Part shown: positions 16,661-26,531 of the stretch, in pieces
Position numbering within the stretch: the stretch's first letter is position 1
Layout of the letters: each line of letters opens with the position of its first letter
DNA from: Streptomyces sp. NBC_00178
GTDB lineage: Bacteria > Actinomycetota > Actinomycetes > Streptomycetales > Streptomycetaceae
DNA: 64,000 nucleotides
Reading direction: 5' to 3'
Assembly: GCF_036206005.1 (NCBI RefSeq)
Contig: NZ_CP108143.1
Coordinates: 3,734,001 to 3,798,000 of the forward strand
The notes under the pieces: model-generated
Database searches by the model: none
What the model was told of the DNA's origin: nothing
The model's input: only the letters and a program-made list of their open reading frames with translations
Position numbers and translations under genes: made by a program

Positions 16661-18820
16661 TCAGCGTCCGAGGCGTCCCCGGACCATGCCGACCATGCCG
16701 TTGAGCTCCTCGATGCGCATCTTCTTGGCTGCGGCGAAGAAGATGCCCAGGAGGACCACACTGCCGCACACCAGCGCCACCACGGAACCGCCGGCTCCGT
16801 CCCCGAGGGCCGCGAGAAGCGCGAAGCCCACGGCGCCGCCGACGACGGCCGCGGGAAGCGCCGCCAGGCACAGACGGGCGTAGGTGCGCACCACCCGGGC
16901 GCCGTCGAGCCCGCCACCGAGCCTGCTGCTCAGCCGGCGCCAGGCGATGCCGACGCCCACCGCGTAGGCCAGCCCGTACGAGGCCGCCATACCCACGACT
17001 GCCCACTGCGCCGGAAGAACCACGTAGCAGAGTGCGGACGCAGCGGCGTTGACCGCGGCGACGATGACCGTGTTGTAGAAGGGCGTGCGGGTGTCCTCGT
17101 ACGCGTAGAAGCCGCGCAGTACGACGTACTGGACGGAGTATGGGATCAGGCCCAGACCGAAGGCCATGAGGATGAAGCCCATGGACCGTGCGGCCTCGGT
17201 GCCGCTGGAGGCGTACAGCAGGGTGCACATCGGCAGGCCGAGCGCGAGGAACGTGAAGGCGACCGGGACGATGGCGACGGCCGAGTTGCGCAGGCCCTGC
17301 GAGATGTCGTCGCGGACCGCCCCGGGGTCGTTGTCGTGGGCGGCCCGGGAGATGCGGGGCAGCAGGGCGGCCATGACCGACACCGTGATGATGGCCTGCG
17401 GCATGCCCCAGATCAGCTGGGCGTTGGAGTACGCCAGGAAGCCCGCTCCGTCCTTGCCCGAGAGCTTGCCCGCCGAGGTGGCCAGCTGTGTGACCACGAT
17501 GACGCCCGCCTGGTTGGCGAGCACGAAGAGCACGGTCCACTTGGCGAGCTTGACCGTCTTGCCGAGCCCGTGTCCCTTCCAGTCGAAACGGGGACGGAAC
17601 CGGAAACCTGCCTCGCGGAGGTACGGGATCATGGCGAGCGCCTGGACGACCAGTCCCAGGAGCGTGCCGATGCCGAGCAGCCGGACGCCGTCCGGAGGAA
17701 TCGTCTCGACGCCCATCCGGGATTCGGCCGAGCTGCCGTAGACCCAGATGAACAGGCCGAACGTGCAGATCATGACGATGTTGTTGAGGACCGGGGTCCA
17801 CATCATCGCGCCGAACTTCCCACGGGCGTTGAGGATCTGGCCCATGACGACGTGGATGCCCATGAAGAAGATGGTCGGCAGGCAGTAGCGGGCGAACGTC
17901 ACGGCCACGCTGTCGGCCGCGGGGTTGTTCGCGATGCTGCTCGACATGAGGTGGATCAGCCAGGGAGCCGCGAAGACGGCGGCCGCGACGATCGCACCCA
18001 GGGCCACCATCACGAGCGTCAGCAGCCGGTTCGCGTAGGCCTCGCCACCGTCGGCGTCGTCCTTCATGGACCGGACGAGCTGGGGGACGAAGACGGAGTT
18101 GAGCCCGCCGCCCACGGTCAGGATGTAGATCATCGTGGGCAGGGTGTACGCGATGGTGAAGCTGTCACCGAGCAGAGCGGCACCCAGCGCGGCGGTGATG
18201 ACGAGGCTGCGTACGAAGCCTGTGAGCCTGGACACCATGGTGCCGGCGGCCATGAGGGCGCTCGACTTCAGTATCCCGGCTGCCTTGCCCCCGGATTTCG
18301 GCGGCACGGCTGCCGGAGCGGCTTCCGGTTCGGCGGGAGTGCCCGGAGGGCGGCCCGATCCCTCCTGGTCGCGGAAGAGGTGGGCGAAGGCGTCCTGCTC
18401 CTCACGGTCGTCCGACGCCTGCGTGACCAGGTCGTCCACCCCCACGTACTGGGTGGTCGCGGGGTTGTCACCGTAAGGAAGGTGCCGGGAGGGGCCTGCG
18501 GGCTCCGGTGGCGGTGTCTGCGCCCAGATCCGGGGGTCGGGTGCGTACTGGGCCGCGGGAGGCTGCTGGTAGAGCGCCTGCGGCTCCTGGTAGGTCCCGG
18601 GAGGCGGTGGCGGGTGGGAGGCACGGTCGTAGAGCGCCTCGGCCACCGGATCCTGCGCGGCGAGGTCCTGGGCGCGGTACGGATCGTGGTCGTAGGCCTG
18701 CTGCAGGTACGGGTCGGGGCTCTCCCCGTCCTGGCCGGGGCCGGGTGGCACCGGCGGACCGCCGGAGGACCCAGCTCCGCCCGCGCCCTGGCCGCGGTCA
18801 CCGTCGTACGGCGCGTTCAT
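16661..18820 (-). CDS. murJ: Lipid II flippase MurJ (MviN)
   Basis: 719 residues. A long Gln/Pro/Tyr-rich cytoplasmic N-terminus (about 1-180) precedes a 14-helix-type MOP/MVF core, beginning LMAAGTMVSRLTGFVRSLVITAALG. MurJ flips the peptidoglycan precursor lipid II across the membrane. The Tyr/Pro-rich leader is longer than in enteric MurJ, as in other actinobacteria. It ends without the kinase-like domain that is fused in mycobacteria; that domain is the next gene. The upstream DUF6049 gene is 49 bases away on the same strand. Confidence 0.95.
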   Translation of the reverse strand: MNAPYDGDRGQGAGGAGSSGGPPVPPGPGQDGESPDPYLQQAYDHDPYRAQDLAAQDPVAEALYDRASHPPPPPGTYQEPQALYQQPPAAQYAPDPRIWAQTPPPEPAGPSRHLPYGDNPATTQYVGVDDLVTQASDDREEQDAFAHLFRDQEGSGRPPGTPAEPEAAPAAVPPKSGGKAAGILKSSALMAAGTMVSRLTGFVRSLVITAALGAALLGDSFTIAYTLPTMIYILTVGGGLNSVFVPQLVRSMKDDADGGEAYANRLLTLVMVALGAIVAAAVFAAPWLIHLMSSSIANNPAADSVAVTFARYCLPTIFFMGIHVVMGQILNARGKFGAMMWTPVLNNIVMICTFGLFIWVYGSSAESRMGVETIPPDGVRLLGIGTLLGLVVQALAMIPYLREAGFRFRPRFDWKGHGLGKTVKLAKWTVLFVLANQAGVIVVTQLATSAGKLSGKDGAGFLAYSNAQLIWGMPQAIITVSVMAALLPRISRAAHDNDPGAVRDDISQGLRNSAVAIVPVAFTFLALGLPMCTLLYASSGTEAARSMGFILMAFGLGLIPYSVQYVVLRGFYAYEDTRTPFYNTVIVAAVNAAASALCYVVLPAQWAVVGMAASYGLAYAVGVGIAWRRLSSRLGGGLDGARVVRTYARLCLAALPAAVVGGAVGFALLAALGDGAGGSVVALVCGSVVLLGIFFAAAKKMRIEELNGMVGMVRGRLGR

Positions 18821-18869
18821 CGAAACCCCACCTCATTGTCCGCGGCCGACCGGCCCCGACAGACGTCGC

Positions 18870-21167
18870 TCAACGGTCCACTTTCTCACCCGGGCCCGAC
18901 GGGGCACCGCTTTCCGGACCGGTGTCCGGCCGCGGGTCACTCGGCTGCTCGGGTTCACCGCCGCCGCCCTCCGCCGTGTCATCGGCGGCTGCGCGCTTGC
19001 GGTGGGTGTACATCCGGATGCCCGCCAGGACCAGCAGAAGCAGCCCGCCGGCGATGACGAGCAACACGGTGGGCGTGACTTCCGAGACCTTCACGGTGAA
19101 CGTCATCGCGTCGCCGTACGGCACATTGTCCGTCGTGAAGAGCCGGGCCGTGACCTGTGCCTGGCCGTTGGCATTGGCGGACGCGTCGAACTTCACGGAC
19201 TGGCTGTGCCCGCCGCCGATCTCGATCGGCTTCTCGGCGACCGCTCCGCCCTCGTTGAGCTTGAGCCGGGTGGCATTGCCCGAGGTCAGACGGAGCACCA
19301 GGTGGTCGACACCCTGGACCAGCTTGTTCTGCACGGTCACGGGGATCGTCGCGCTGCGCCCGGACAGGGTCACGTCCGACTTCGTGATCAGCTGCACCTC
19401 GTCGGTGAGGCCCTGCAGGTAGGTACGGACGGAATCGCGGTACCGCTGCGCCTCCAGGGGCTTCCCCCGCCAGGAGGTCGAGACGGCTCGGTTGATCGCG
19501 TTCCCGAAAGGAGTCACCACCCGGTCGGGCTGGGTGAGGATCACCTGGAAGCTGTCCAGCGAGTTCTGCGTCGTCCTGATGTCCTGGAACGCCTGCGTGG
19601 GCAGTTCCTGGCTGCGCAGCTTCTTCGGGTACTGGGACGCCCTGGGCACCCGGGTGGTGGCCTGGGCGTCCGGCTTCTCTTCCGCGGCCGCCACCAGGTC
19701 GAGCGGCCGGGTCCAGCGCTCGGGGGTGAGTGCCTGCAGCGCGCGTGCCATGGTCTGGGCCTGTGCGGCGGTGGGAGCGCGCTGGGGGGCGACGACGATG
19801 CTGCGTTCGCCGTCGGAATCCTGTTCCGTCAGTGCGAGCGTCTGGGCCAGGAACTTCTGGACGGCGAGCGTCGAGGTCCCGGCCTTGGCCAGGTCGCCCG
19901 TGAACGCCGTGGACAGCCGGTGGTCGGCGACGACGGCGGTGGTGCCCCCGCCGATCGGACGGGCCGATGTCGGCGTGTAGGGGAGCCCGCCCGTCTCGTC
20001 GAAACTGTCGCTGCGGGCGATCACCTTGTGCGCGCCGGCGGACGTGGCGACGTCCACCACGGAGGGGTCGATCGCGCCGTCCAGGGGCCAGGCGAAATCG
20101 GTCGACGGTTTGACGTGCAGAACCGTCTCCACGGTCTTGCCGGCCACCTCGGTCGCCGTCTGCAGATGGCTGAGGGTGCCCGAGACGTTCTTGCCGCGGT
20201 GGGCGATGGAGGCCAGGTCCGGGTCGGCGAACGGCAGAGCCACCACTTTTCCGTCCTTGACCGCCCCTTCCAGGTCGTTGAGCCACTTCTTGGCGATGGC
20301 CTGGTTGGTCCCCGCGACGGTCTTGTCACCGACTCTGACGCGGTAGTTCTTGGTCATCGCGTCGACCGAGGCCAGCAGGTCGGGGTCGATCACCCAGGTC
20401 ACGGGAAGCGGACTGCCCAGCGACACCAGCTGTTCCAGCCGGCCGCCCGGAGCGAGTTCGAGGGCCAGGTCGTCGTTCGAGAAGACGGGCGTCTGCTGTT
20501 CGTCCGAGCCCGTCTCGGCCGTGACGTGCGCGGACGCGATCAGCGGCCACAGGAAGGTCAGCCTGGTCCTGTCCTTGCTGTCCTCGGGCTGCCAGGGGAG
20601 GAAGGTGCGCTGGATGCCGAGCACCTGGTCGTAGGCGTAGTCGGAGGTCTTGCCGGTGAGGGACACCCCGAGCTGGTAGACGCCTTCGTCGTCCAGGTCC
20701 AGCTTGTCCACCGGAACCGAGAGCGTGAAGTCCTGGCTGACCCCGGGGCCGAGCTCGGAGACCTTCACCGCGTACTTGCCACCGAGCTTGGCGGGGTCGC
20801 TGCCGGGCAGGTACCCGGTGCGCTTGGCCGCCTCGTCGATCGCGCCCCTGCCGGAGAGCGCCGGTCCGACCCGCAGGTCGACCTCGGCGTCGGTGACCGG
20901 CTTCCTGCCCTTGTTCGTCAGCGTCCCGGAGATGCTGAGGGTGTCGCCCTCGACCGGTGCGCTGGGAGAGAGCGTGTCCAGGGACACATCGACGGTGCGT
21001 GATCCGGTGGGGGCCTTGGCGGCCTCCCCGGCCTGCGCGGAAGGCGCCGCGGGGCCGGCCAGGAGGCCGGTGATCAGCGGTGCCCCGGCGATCAAGGAGG
21101 CTGTGCGCCGGAGCCACCGGCGGGCAGGGGAGGGTTTCGTCCCCTGGAAGTCTGCCGCCTCGGCCAC
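18870..21167 (-). CDS. DUF6049-type secreted, membrane-anchored protein
   Basis: 765 residues from a GTG at 21167 (VAEAADFQGTKPSPARRWLRR). Signal peptide near 15-50 (RTASLIAGAPLITGLLAGPAAPSAQAG), a large extracellular part with Ig-like beta segments (TLSISGTLTNKGRKPVTDAEVDLRVG and SGRSATIPVTVQNKLVQGVD), one C-terminal membrane helix (TVLLVIAGGLLLLVLAGIRMY) and a charged cytoplasmic tail. The same protein type stands before the flippase gene in mycobacteria (Rv3909). Function unknown; the fixed linkage suggests a role in MurJ-dependent envelope assembly. Upstream in-frame starts (21227, 21626) are less likely. Confidence 0.85.
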   Translation of the reverse strand: MAEAADFQGTKPSPARRWLRRTASLIAGAPLITGLLAGPAAPSAQAGEAAKAPTGSRTVDVSLDTLSPSAPVEGDTLSISGTLTNKGRKPVTDAEVDLRVGPALSGRGAIDEAAKRTGYLPGSDPAKLGGKYAVKVSELGPGVSQDFTLSVPVDKLDLDDEGVYQLGVSLTGKTSDYAYDQVLGIQRTFLPWQPEDSKDRTRLTFLWPLIASAHVTAETGSDEQQTPVFSNDDLALELAPGGRLEQLVSLGSPLPVTWVIDPDLLASVDAMTKNYRVRVGDKTVAGTNQAIAKKWLNDLEGAVKDGKVVALPFADPDLASIAHRGKNVSGTLSHLQTATEVAGKTVETVLHVKPSTDFAWPLDGAIDPSVVDVATSAGAHKVIARSDSFDETGGLPYTPTSARPIGGGTTAVVADHRLSTAFTGDLAKAGTSTLAVQKFLAQTLALTEQDSDGERSIVVAPQRAPTAAQAQTMARALQALTPERWTRPLDLVAAAEEKPDAQATTRVPRASQYPKKLRSQELPTQAFQDIRTTQNSLDSFQVILTQPDRVVTPFGNAINRAVSTSWRGKPLEAQRYRDSVRTYLQGLTDEVQLITKSDVTLSGRSATIPVTVQNKLVQGVDHLVLRLTSGNATRLKLNEGGAVAEKPIEIGGGHSQSVKFDASANANGQAQVTARLFTTDNVPYGDAMTFTVKVSEVTPTVLLVIAGGLLLLVLAGIRMYTHRKRAAADDTAEGGGGEPEQPSDPRPDTGPESGAPSGPGEKVDR

Positions 21168-21345
21168 GCGTACCCGTCCCTCTTCGTCGGTTGGATGCCG
21201 GTCCTGCCGGTCTCTGCGTCCACGCATGGTAACGATGAGCCCGCGGGCTGAGTGCCGGGGTCCATGCCACATGATCGTGAGAGTGTCGCAGGGTCGCCGG
21301 AAACGCGGACGCCCGGGCCGGTCCGTGCACGTACCCTTTTCTGTT

Positions 21346-22788
21346 GTGCCGAACGCCAACGAAGACAGCCCCCGTGCCCTGAGCCAGGTGCAGCACCGCG
21401 CAGTCAGCGAACTGCTGCGGGTCTCCCCCGTCGCCGACGACCTCGCCCGTCGATTCCAGGAAGCCGGATTCGGTCTCGCCCTGGTCGGAGGATCCGTCCG
21501 CGACGCGTTGCTCGGCCGGCTCGGAAACGATCTGGACTTCACGACCGACGCCCGCCCTGAGGACGTACTCAAGATCGTCCGGCCGTGGGCCGACTCGGTC
21601 TGGGAGGTCGGAATCGCCTTCGGCACCGTCGGTCTGCAGAAGGACGGCTATCAGATCGAGGTCACCACCTACCGGTCCGAGGCGTACGACAGGACCTCGC
21701 GCAAGCCGGAGGTCTCCTACGGCGACTCGATCGAGGAGGACCTCGTACGGCGCGACTTCACGGTGAACGCCATGGCTGTCGCCTTGCCCGAGAAGGAGTT
21801 CATCGACCCGCACGGCGGGCTCGACGACCTCGATCAGCGTGTGCTGCGCACCCCGGGTACACCCGAAGCCTCGTTCTCCGACGACCCGCTGCGCATGCTG
21901 CGCGCAGCCCGGTTCGCCGCTCAGCTGGACTTCGACGTCGCTCCCGAGGTCGTCACGGCGATGACCGACATGGCGGAGCGCATCGAGATCGTCTCTGCCG
22001 AGCGGGTCCGTGAGGAACTCAACAAGCTGCTCCTGTCCGGGCACCCCCGCAAGGGACTGGGGCTCCTCGTGGAAACCGGTCTGGCCGACCGGGTGCTCCC
22101 CGAGCTCCCCGCGCTGCGCCTGGAAAGTGACGAGCATCACCGTCACAAGGACGTCTACGAGCACTCCCTGACGGTCCTGGAGCAGGCCATCGACCTCGAG
22201 GAGGACGGGCCCGACCTCGTCCTGCGACTGGCCGCCCTGCTGCACGACATCGGCAAGCCGAGGACGCGGCGTTTCGAGAAGGACGGCCGTGTCTCGTTCC
22301 ACCACCATGAAGTGGTGGGAGCCAAGATGGCCAAGAAGCGGATGGCGGAGCTCAAGTACTCCAACGACCTGGTCAAGGACGTCTCGAAGCTGGTGGAGCT
22401 TCATCTGCGCTTCCACGGCTACGGTGACGGCGAGTGGACCGACTCCGCCGTACGGAGGTACGTACGGGATGCCGGGCCCCTGCTGGACCGCCTGCACAAG
22501 CTGACGCGGTCCGACTGCACGACGCGGAACAAGCGCAAGGCGAATGCCTTGTCGCGCACCTATGACGGGCTTGAGGAGCGCATCGCGCAGTTGCAGGACC
22601 AGGAGGAGCTGGACGCGATCCGGCCGGATCTGGACGGGAACGAGATCATGCAGATCCTGGGCGTGGGGCCCGGGCCGGTCATCGGCAAGGCCTACGCCTT
22701 CCTGATGGAACTGCGGTTGGAGAACGGGCCGATGGGGCGTGATGCCGCGGTTGCCGCTCTGAAGGAGTGGTGGGCCGCTCAGGACTGA
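21346..22788 (+). CDS. pcnB: CCA tRNA nucleotidyltransferase / poly(A)-polymerase family
   Basis: 480 residues from a GTG start (VPNANEDSPRALSQ). The nucleotidyltransferase head has GGSVRDALLG (48-57) and the catalytic DLDFTTDA (62-69), followed by the RRDFTVNAMAV motif. A C-terminal HD domain is present (HHRHKDVYEHS near 263, LLHDIGKPRTRRF near 297). The enzyme adds or repairs the 3' CCA of tRNAs. It is transcribed away from the DUF6049 gene and holds the conserved place at the end of the murJ-sigM block. Two long parS palindromes follow its stop. Confidence 0.92.
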   Translation: MPNANEDSPRALSQVQHRAVSELLRVSPVADDLARRFQEAGFGLALVGGSVRDALLGRLGNDLDFTTDARPEDVLKIVRPWADSVWEVGIAFGTVGLQKDGYQIEVTTYRSEAYDRTSRKPEVSYGDSIEEDLVRRDFTVNAMAVALPEKEFIDPHGGLDDLDQRVLRTPGTPEASFSDDPLRMLRAARFAAQLDFDVAPEVVTAMTDMAERIEIVSAERVREELNKLLLSGHPRKGLGLLVETGLADRVLPELPALRLESDEHHRHKDVYEHSLTVLEQAIDLEEDGPDLVLRLAALLHDIGKPRTRRFEKDGRVSFHHHEVVGAKMAKKRMAELKYSNDLVKDVSKLVELHLRFHGYGDGEWTDSAVRRYVRDAGPLLDRLHKLTRSDCTTRNKRKANALSRTYDGLEERIAQLQDQEELDAIRPDLDGNEIMQILGVGPGPVIGKAYAFLMELRLENGPMGRDAAVAALKEWWAAQD

Positions 22789-22840
22789 TGGGGTCGCGTC
22801 CACCAGGTCCACCACACCCATGCGCGTCCGGCGCTGTCAC

Positions 22841-22868
22841 GGGTCATGTTTCACGTGAAACATGACCC
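22841..22868. other. parS: parS site inside a 28-bp perfect palindrome
   Basis: The exact parS is 22848-22861. Flanking GGGTCAT and ATGACCC extend the perfect palindrome to 28 bp. It lies in the gap between the convergent pcnB and MFS genes. Confidence 0.92.
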
Positions 22869-22890
22869 GTGAAACGGTGGTCACGCGGTT

Positions 22891-22924
22891 GAGGGGTGCT
22901 GTTTCACGTGAAACAGCACCCCTC
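22891..22924. other. parS: parS site inside a 34-bp perfect palindrome, also a likely terminator
   Basis: The exact parS is 22901-22914; flanking GAGGGGTGCT and AGCACCCCTC extend it to a perfect 34-bp palindrome. The right end overlaps the last two bases (stop) of the MFS gene. As RNA it could form a hairpin ending either convergent gene. Only 39 bases separate this parS from the previous one. Confidence 0.92.
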
Positions 22925-24212
22925 ACTTGTTGGTGGGGGTCGGTGCCGATGTCAGCTGTGCACGACGTCGCCGCAACAGTGCTGCCGAGGTCGCGGCGTA
23001 GAGGGCGGCCACGGTGACCACCACGATGACTGATCGGCCGTCTGCTGGAAGCGCGAGGGCGGACAGGGCGGCGGCCGCCACGAAGGCGACGTTGAACAGG
23101 ACGTCGTAGAGGGAGAAGATCCGGCCGCGGTATGCGTCGTCCACCGATGTCTGCACCTGTGTATCCGTTGCGATCTTCGCTCCCTGGGTGACGAGTCCGA
23201 GGATGAACGCCGCTGCCACCATCGGGGCGGGGGTGAACGACAGCCCCAGCGCAGGTTCCAGCAGGGCCGCCGCTCCGGCGCACCCGCCCATCCAGCCGAA
23301 CCGGCCGAACCGGCCGACGGCCCATGGCGTGACGAGGGCGGCCACGAAGAATCCCGCAGCCGACGCGCCGAGGGCGAGACCGAGCAGGGCGAGGCCGTCG
23401 GACTCGCTGTCGGACCAGGCGTACCGGCAGAGCATCAGCAGCATGACGGTGAGCGCCCCGTAGCAGAACCGCAGCACCGTCATCGCGGTCAGCGCCCGGG
23501 CCGCGTCCTTGCGTTCCGCCAGATGGCGCAGCCCGGCCAGCAGGCCCGACGCCGTGGCGCTCAGCGCCTCGCGCAGTCGTACACGGTGTCGGCTCCGGTC
23601 AGGCCCGAGGAGGGTGCGAGGCAGCGACAGGGAGACCACGGCCGACAGGAGATAGAGGAGAGCGCCCAGCAGGACGACTGCGGCGTCGGACCCGTCGGTC
23701 AGCAGCCGGATGGCCAGCGCGAGACCTCCGCCCGCTGTGGCGGCCAGCGTTCCAGCGGTCGGGGAGAGCGAGTTGGCGATGACGAGCCGGTCGGTGTCCA
23801 CCACGCGGGGCAGGGCCGCCGAGAGGCCGGCCAGGACGAAGCGGTTCACCGCGGTGACGCAGAGGGCGGACACGTAGAACAGCCAGTCCGGGACCGGGTT
23901 CAGGAGCAGCAGGGCCGTGCAGCAGGCCAGGCCGGCCCGCAGGAGGTTGCCGTAGAGGAAGACCTGGCGGCGTGGCCAGCGGTCGAGCAGCACTCCGGCG
24001 AAGGGGCCGATCAGCGAGTACGGGAGCAGCAGTACGGCCATGGCGGAGGCGATGGCCCCCGGCGTCGTCTGGTTCTCCGGCGAGAAGACGACGTAGGTGG
24101 CGAGCGCGACCTGGTAGACGCCGTCGGCGCACTGGGAGAGAAGCCGTACGGCCAGCAGGCGACGGAAGTTCCTCAGGCGCAGGAGCACGCGAAGATCACG
24201 CACGACAGGCAT
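22923..24212 (-). CDS. Major facilitator superfamily transporter
   Basis: 429 residues from the ATG at 24212 (MPVVRDLRVLLRLRNFRRLLAVRLL). About twelve hydrophobic segments and the loop-2 motif GVLLDRWPRRQVFLYGNL (A-type MFS signature) indicate a proton-coupled exporter; the substrate is unknown. An in-frame ATG at 24233 is rejected because it would lie inside the terminator of the upstream inositol gene. It is convergent with pcnB, with two parS palindromes between them. Confidence 0.85.
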   Translation of the reverse strand: MPVVRDLRVLLRLRNFRRLLAVRLLSQCADGVYQVALATYVVFSPENQTTPGAIASAMAVLLLPYSLIGPFAGVLLDRWPRRQVFLYGNLLRAGLACCTALLLLNPVPDWLFYVSALCVTAVNRFVLAGLSAALPRVVDTDRLVIANSLSPTAGTLAATAGGGLALAIRLLTDGSDAAVVLLGALLYLLSAVVSLSLPRTLLGPDRSRHRVRLREALSATASGLLAGLRHLAERKDAARALTAMTVLRFCYGALTVMLLMLCRYAWSDSESDGLALLGLALGASAAGFFVAALVTPWAVGRFGRFGWMGGCAGAAALLEPALGLSFTPAPMVAAAFILGLVTQGAKIATDTQVQTSVDDAYRGRIFSLYDVLFNVAFVAAAALSALALPADGRSVIVVVTVAALYAATSAALLRRRRAQLTSAPTPTNK

Positions 24213-24232
24213 GTGGGCAAGGGTCACACACA

Positions 24233-24269
24233 TGAGGGGTCCCCGGGCGGATTGCCCGGGGACCCCTCA
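24233..24269 (-). terminator. Terminator after the inositol-phosphate synthase gene
   Basis: TGAGGGGTCCCCGGGC (24233-24248) pairs perfectly with its complement at 24254-24269 around a 5-base loop, 30 bases past the stop of the upstream gene. Confidence 0.85.
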
Positions 24270-24298
24270 CAGAAGCGAACAAGCGTCGCCCGGGTCGG

Positions 24299-25381
24299 TC
24301 AGCGCTCGACCTCGCCGCTGATGAACTTCTCGACGTTCTCGCGGGCCTCGTCGTCGAAGTACTGGACCGGCGGGGACTTCATGAAGTACGAGGAGGCCGA
24401 GAGGATCGGGCCGCCGATGCCGCGGTCCTTGGCGATCTTCGCCGCGCGGACGGCGTCGATGATGACACCGGCGGAGTTCGGGGAGTCCCAGACCTCGAGC
24501 TTGTACTCCAGGTTCAGCGGGACGTCGCCGAAGGCGCGGCCCTCGAGGCGCACGTACGCCCACTTGCGGTCGTCGAGCCAGGCCACGTAGTCCGAGGGAC
24601 CGATGTGGACGTTGTCGGCGCCGAGCTCACGGTCGCGGATCTGCGAGGTGACGGCCTGCGTCTTCGAGATCTTCTTGGACTCCAGGCGCTCACGCTCGAG
24701 CATGTTCTTGAAGTCCATGTTGCCGCCGACGTTCAGCTGCATCGTGCGGTCCAGGATGACGCCCCGGTCCTCGAAGAGCTTCGCCATCACGCGGTGCGTG
24801 ATGGTGGCGCCGACCTGCGACTTGATGTCGTCGCCGACGATCGGGACACCGGCCTCGGTGAACTTGTCCGCCCACTCCTTGGTGCCCGCGATGAACACCG
24901 GCAGGGCGTTGACGAATGCGACCTTGGCGTCGATGGCGCACTGCGCGTAGAACTTCGCAGCGACCTCGGAACCGACGGGCAGGTAGCAGACGAGGACGTC
25001 GACCTGCTTGTCCTTGAGGATCTGGACGATGTCGACGGGGGCCTCGGTGGACTCCTCGATGGTCTCGCGGTAGTACTTGCCGAGCCCGTCGTGGGTGTGG
25101 CCGCGCTGGACGGTCACGCCGGTGGTGGGCACGTCGGCGATCTTGATGGTGTTGTTCTCGCTGGCGCCGATGGCGTCCGCGAGGTCGAGGCCGACCTTCT
25201 TCGCGTCGACGTCGAAGGCGGCGACGAACTCGACGTCACCCACGTGGTACTCGCCGAACTGGACGTGCATCAGGCCGGGCACCTTGCCGGCCGGATCGGC
25301 GTCCTTGTAGAACTCGACGCCCTGCACCAGTGAGGCGGCGCAGTTGCCCACGCCGACGATGGCTACGCGAACCGAACCCAT
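24299..25381 (-). CDS. ino1: Inositol-3-phosphate (myo-inositol-1-phosphate) synthase
   Basis: 360 residues ([25 protein letters not shown]). NAD-binding GVGNCAASL (about 10-18), then [35 protein letters not shown] and [11 protein letters not shown], diagnostic of the actinobacterial synthase that converts glucose 6-phosphate to inositol phosphate. The product feeds phosphatidylinositol lipids and mycothiol. The length is normal. The PadR-type regulator directly upstream on the same strand (61-base gap) may share its transcript; in streptomycetes this gene pair is conserved. Confidence 0.95.
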   Translation of the reverse strand: MGSVRVAIVGVGNCAASLVQGVEFYKDADPAGKVPGLMHVQFGEYHVGDVEFVAAFDVDAKKVGLDLADAIGASENNTIKIADVPTTGVTVQRGHTHDGLGKYYRETIEESTEAPVDIVQILKDKQVDVLVCYLPVGSEVAAKFYAQCAIDAKVAFVNALPVFIAGTKEWADKFTEAGVPIVGDDIKSQVGATITHRVMAKLFEDRGVILDRTMQLNVGGNMDFKNMLERERLESKKISKTQAVTSQIRDRELGADNVHIGPSDYVAWLDDRKWAYVRLEGRAFGDVPLNLEYKLEVWDSPNSAGVIIDAVRAAKIAKDRGIGGPILSASSYFMKSPPVQYFDDEARENVEKFISGEVER

Positions 25382-25442
25382 GCCGATTGCTCCCTGTGTG
25401 TTCTCGGTGTTCCCCGGTACCGCACGCGGTTCTGCGGGGATC

Positions 25443-26144
25443 TCACTTCGTGTCGTCGGACGGATCCGGCCGGGATTGGTCCCCGTGCCGGGGCAGGCCG
25501 CCCGTCTCTCCTGATGTTTCGTGCTGAGGGGAGCCCTCGGGCGAGGATCGTCGCCGATCCTTTCCCGACCGCTCGCTCTCGATGAGCTCGTTCAGCCAGC
25601 GCACCTCGCGCTCCACGGATTCCATGCCGTGTCGCTGCAGCTCAAGCGTGTAGTCGTCGAGTCGTTCCCGGGTGCGGGCCAGCGAGGCGCGCATCTTCTC
25701 GAGCCGCTCCTCCAGCCTGCTGCGACGCCCTTCGAGCACGCGCATCCGCACGTCCCGTTCCGTCTGTCCGAAGAAGGCGAAGCGAGCCGCGAAGTGCTCG
25801 TCCTCCCAGGCGTCGGGGCCGGTGTGCGAGAGCAGCTCCTCGAAGTGCTCCTTGCCCTCCGCCGTCAGCCTGTAGACGATCTTGGCGCGCCGTCCTGCCA
25901 AGGAGGACGCGGGAGCGACCCCGCGGCCTGTGGCGGGCGGCGACGCCGGGAGGCTCATCGGCTCCTCGATCAACCAGCCGCTCGCGACCAGCGTCTTGAG
26001 GCAGGGGTAGAGGGTGCCGTAGCTGAAGGCGCGGAAGATCCCCAGCGACGTGTTGAGACGCTTCCGCAGCTCGTACCCGTGCATCGGCGACTCACGGAGC
26101 AGGCCGAGCACGGCGAATTCGAGGATGCCTGAGCGTCTGCTCAC
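25443..26144 (-). CDS. PadR-family transcriptional regulator
   Basis: 233 residues from a GTG start with GGAGGG upstream. The winged-helix PadR domain (about 1-110) reads [26 protein letters not shown], then [22 protein letters not shown]. The C-terminal half is a long charged helix ([34 protein letters not shown]), probably a dimerisation coiled coil. A perfect 31-bp inverted repeat just upstream (26201-26231) is its likely own operator. The tail after residue 200 is disordered and polar. A start at 26264 would run through that operator and is rejected. Confidence 0.9.
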   Translation of the reverse strand: MSRRSGILEFAVLGLLRESPMHGYELRKRLNTSLGIFRAFSYGTLYPCLKTLVASGWLIEEPMSLPASPPATGRGVAPASSLAGRRAKIVYRLTAEGKEHFEELLSHTGPDAWEDEHFAARFAFFGQTERDVRMRVLEGRRSRLEERLEKMRASLARTRERLDDYTLELQRHGMESVEREVRWLNELIESERSGKDRRRSSPEGSPQHETSGETGGLPRHGDQSRPDPSDDTK

Positions 26145-26200
26145 CTTCGCCGTCCCTCCTTCGCCCTGCGTCCGCGGGGCCGATGGACCCACCTTATGCC

Positions 26201-26231
26201 GTGCTGATGTATCGAGTCGATACATCAGCAC
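26201..26231. promoter_or_regulatory. 31-bp palindromic operator upstream of the PadR gene
   Basis: GTGCTGATGTATCGA (26201-26215), one base, then TCGATACATCAGCAC (26217-26231): a perfect 15-bp inverted repeat 57 bases before the PadR start. The ATGTAT...ATACAT core resembles operators reported for PadR proteins. Autoregulation is inferred. Confidence 0.75.
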
Positions 26232-26531
26232 GATAGATCGGTCCGCGATGTTCGACAAGGGCATGGTTCGTGACCGGCGTCACATCGGCGATTCATAGGG
26301 ATCGACTTGCGTGATTTGGGGTGAAGTTCGGTCCCCAGAGGTTTTTGACCGTGCGTAGTCTGTGCGGCATGCAGACCACCGGGAACCACGAGACGGCGCG
26401 TCGCGTCCGTTATCGCGGACTGCCGGATGTATCGCGGCTGAGCCTTCCGCAGGGCTTGTCCGTAATTCGGGGGGACCGGATCTCAACTGCCGCTTCCAGG
26501 CACTCTTGCCTGCCCGAGGAGTAGTCGTTCG

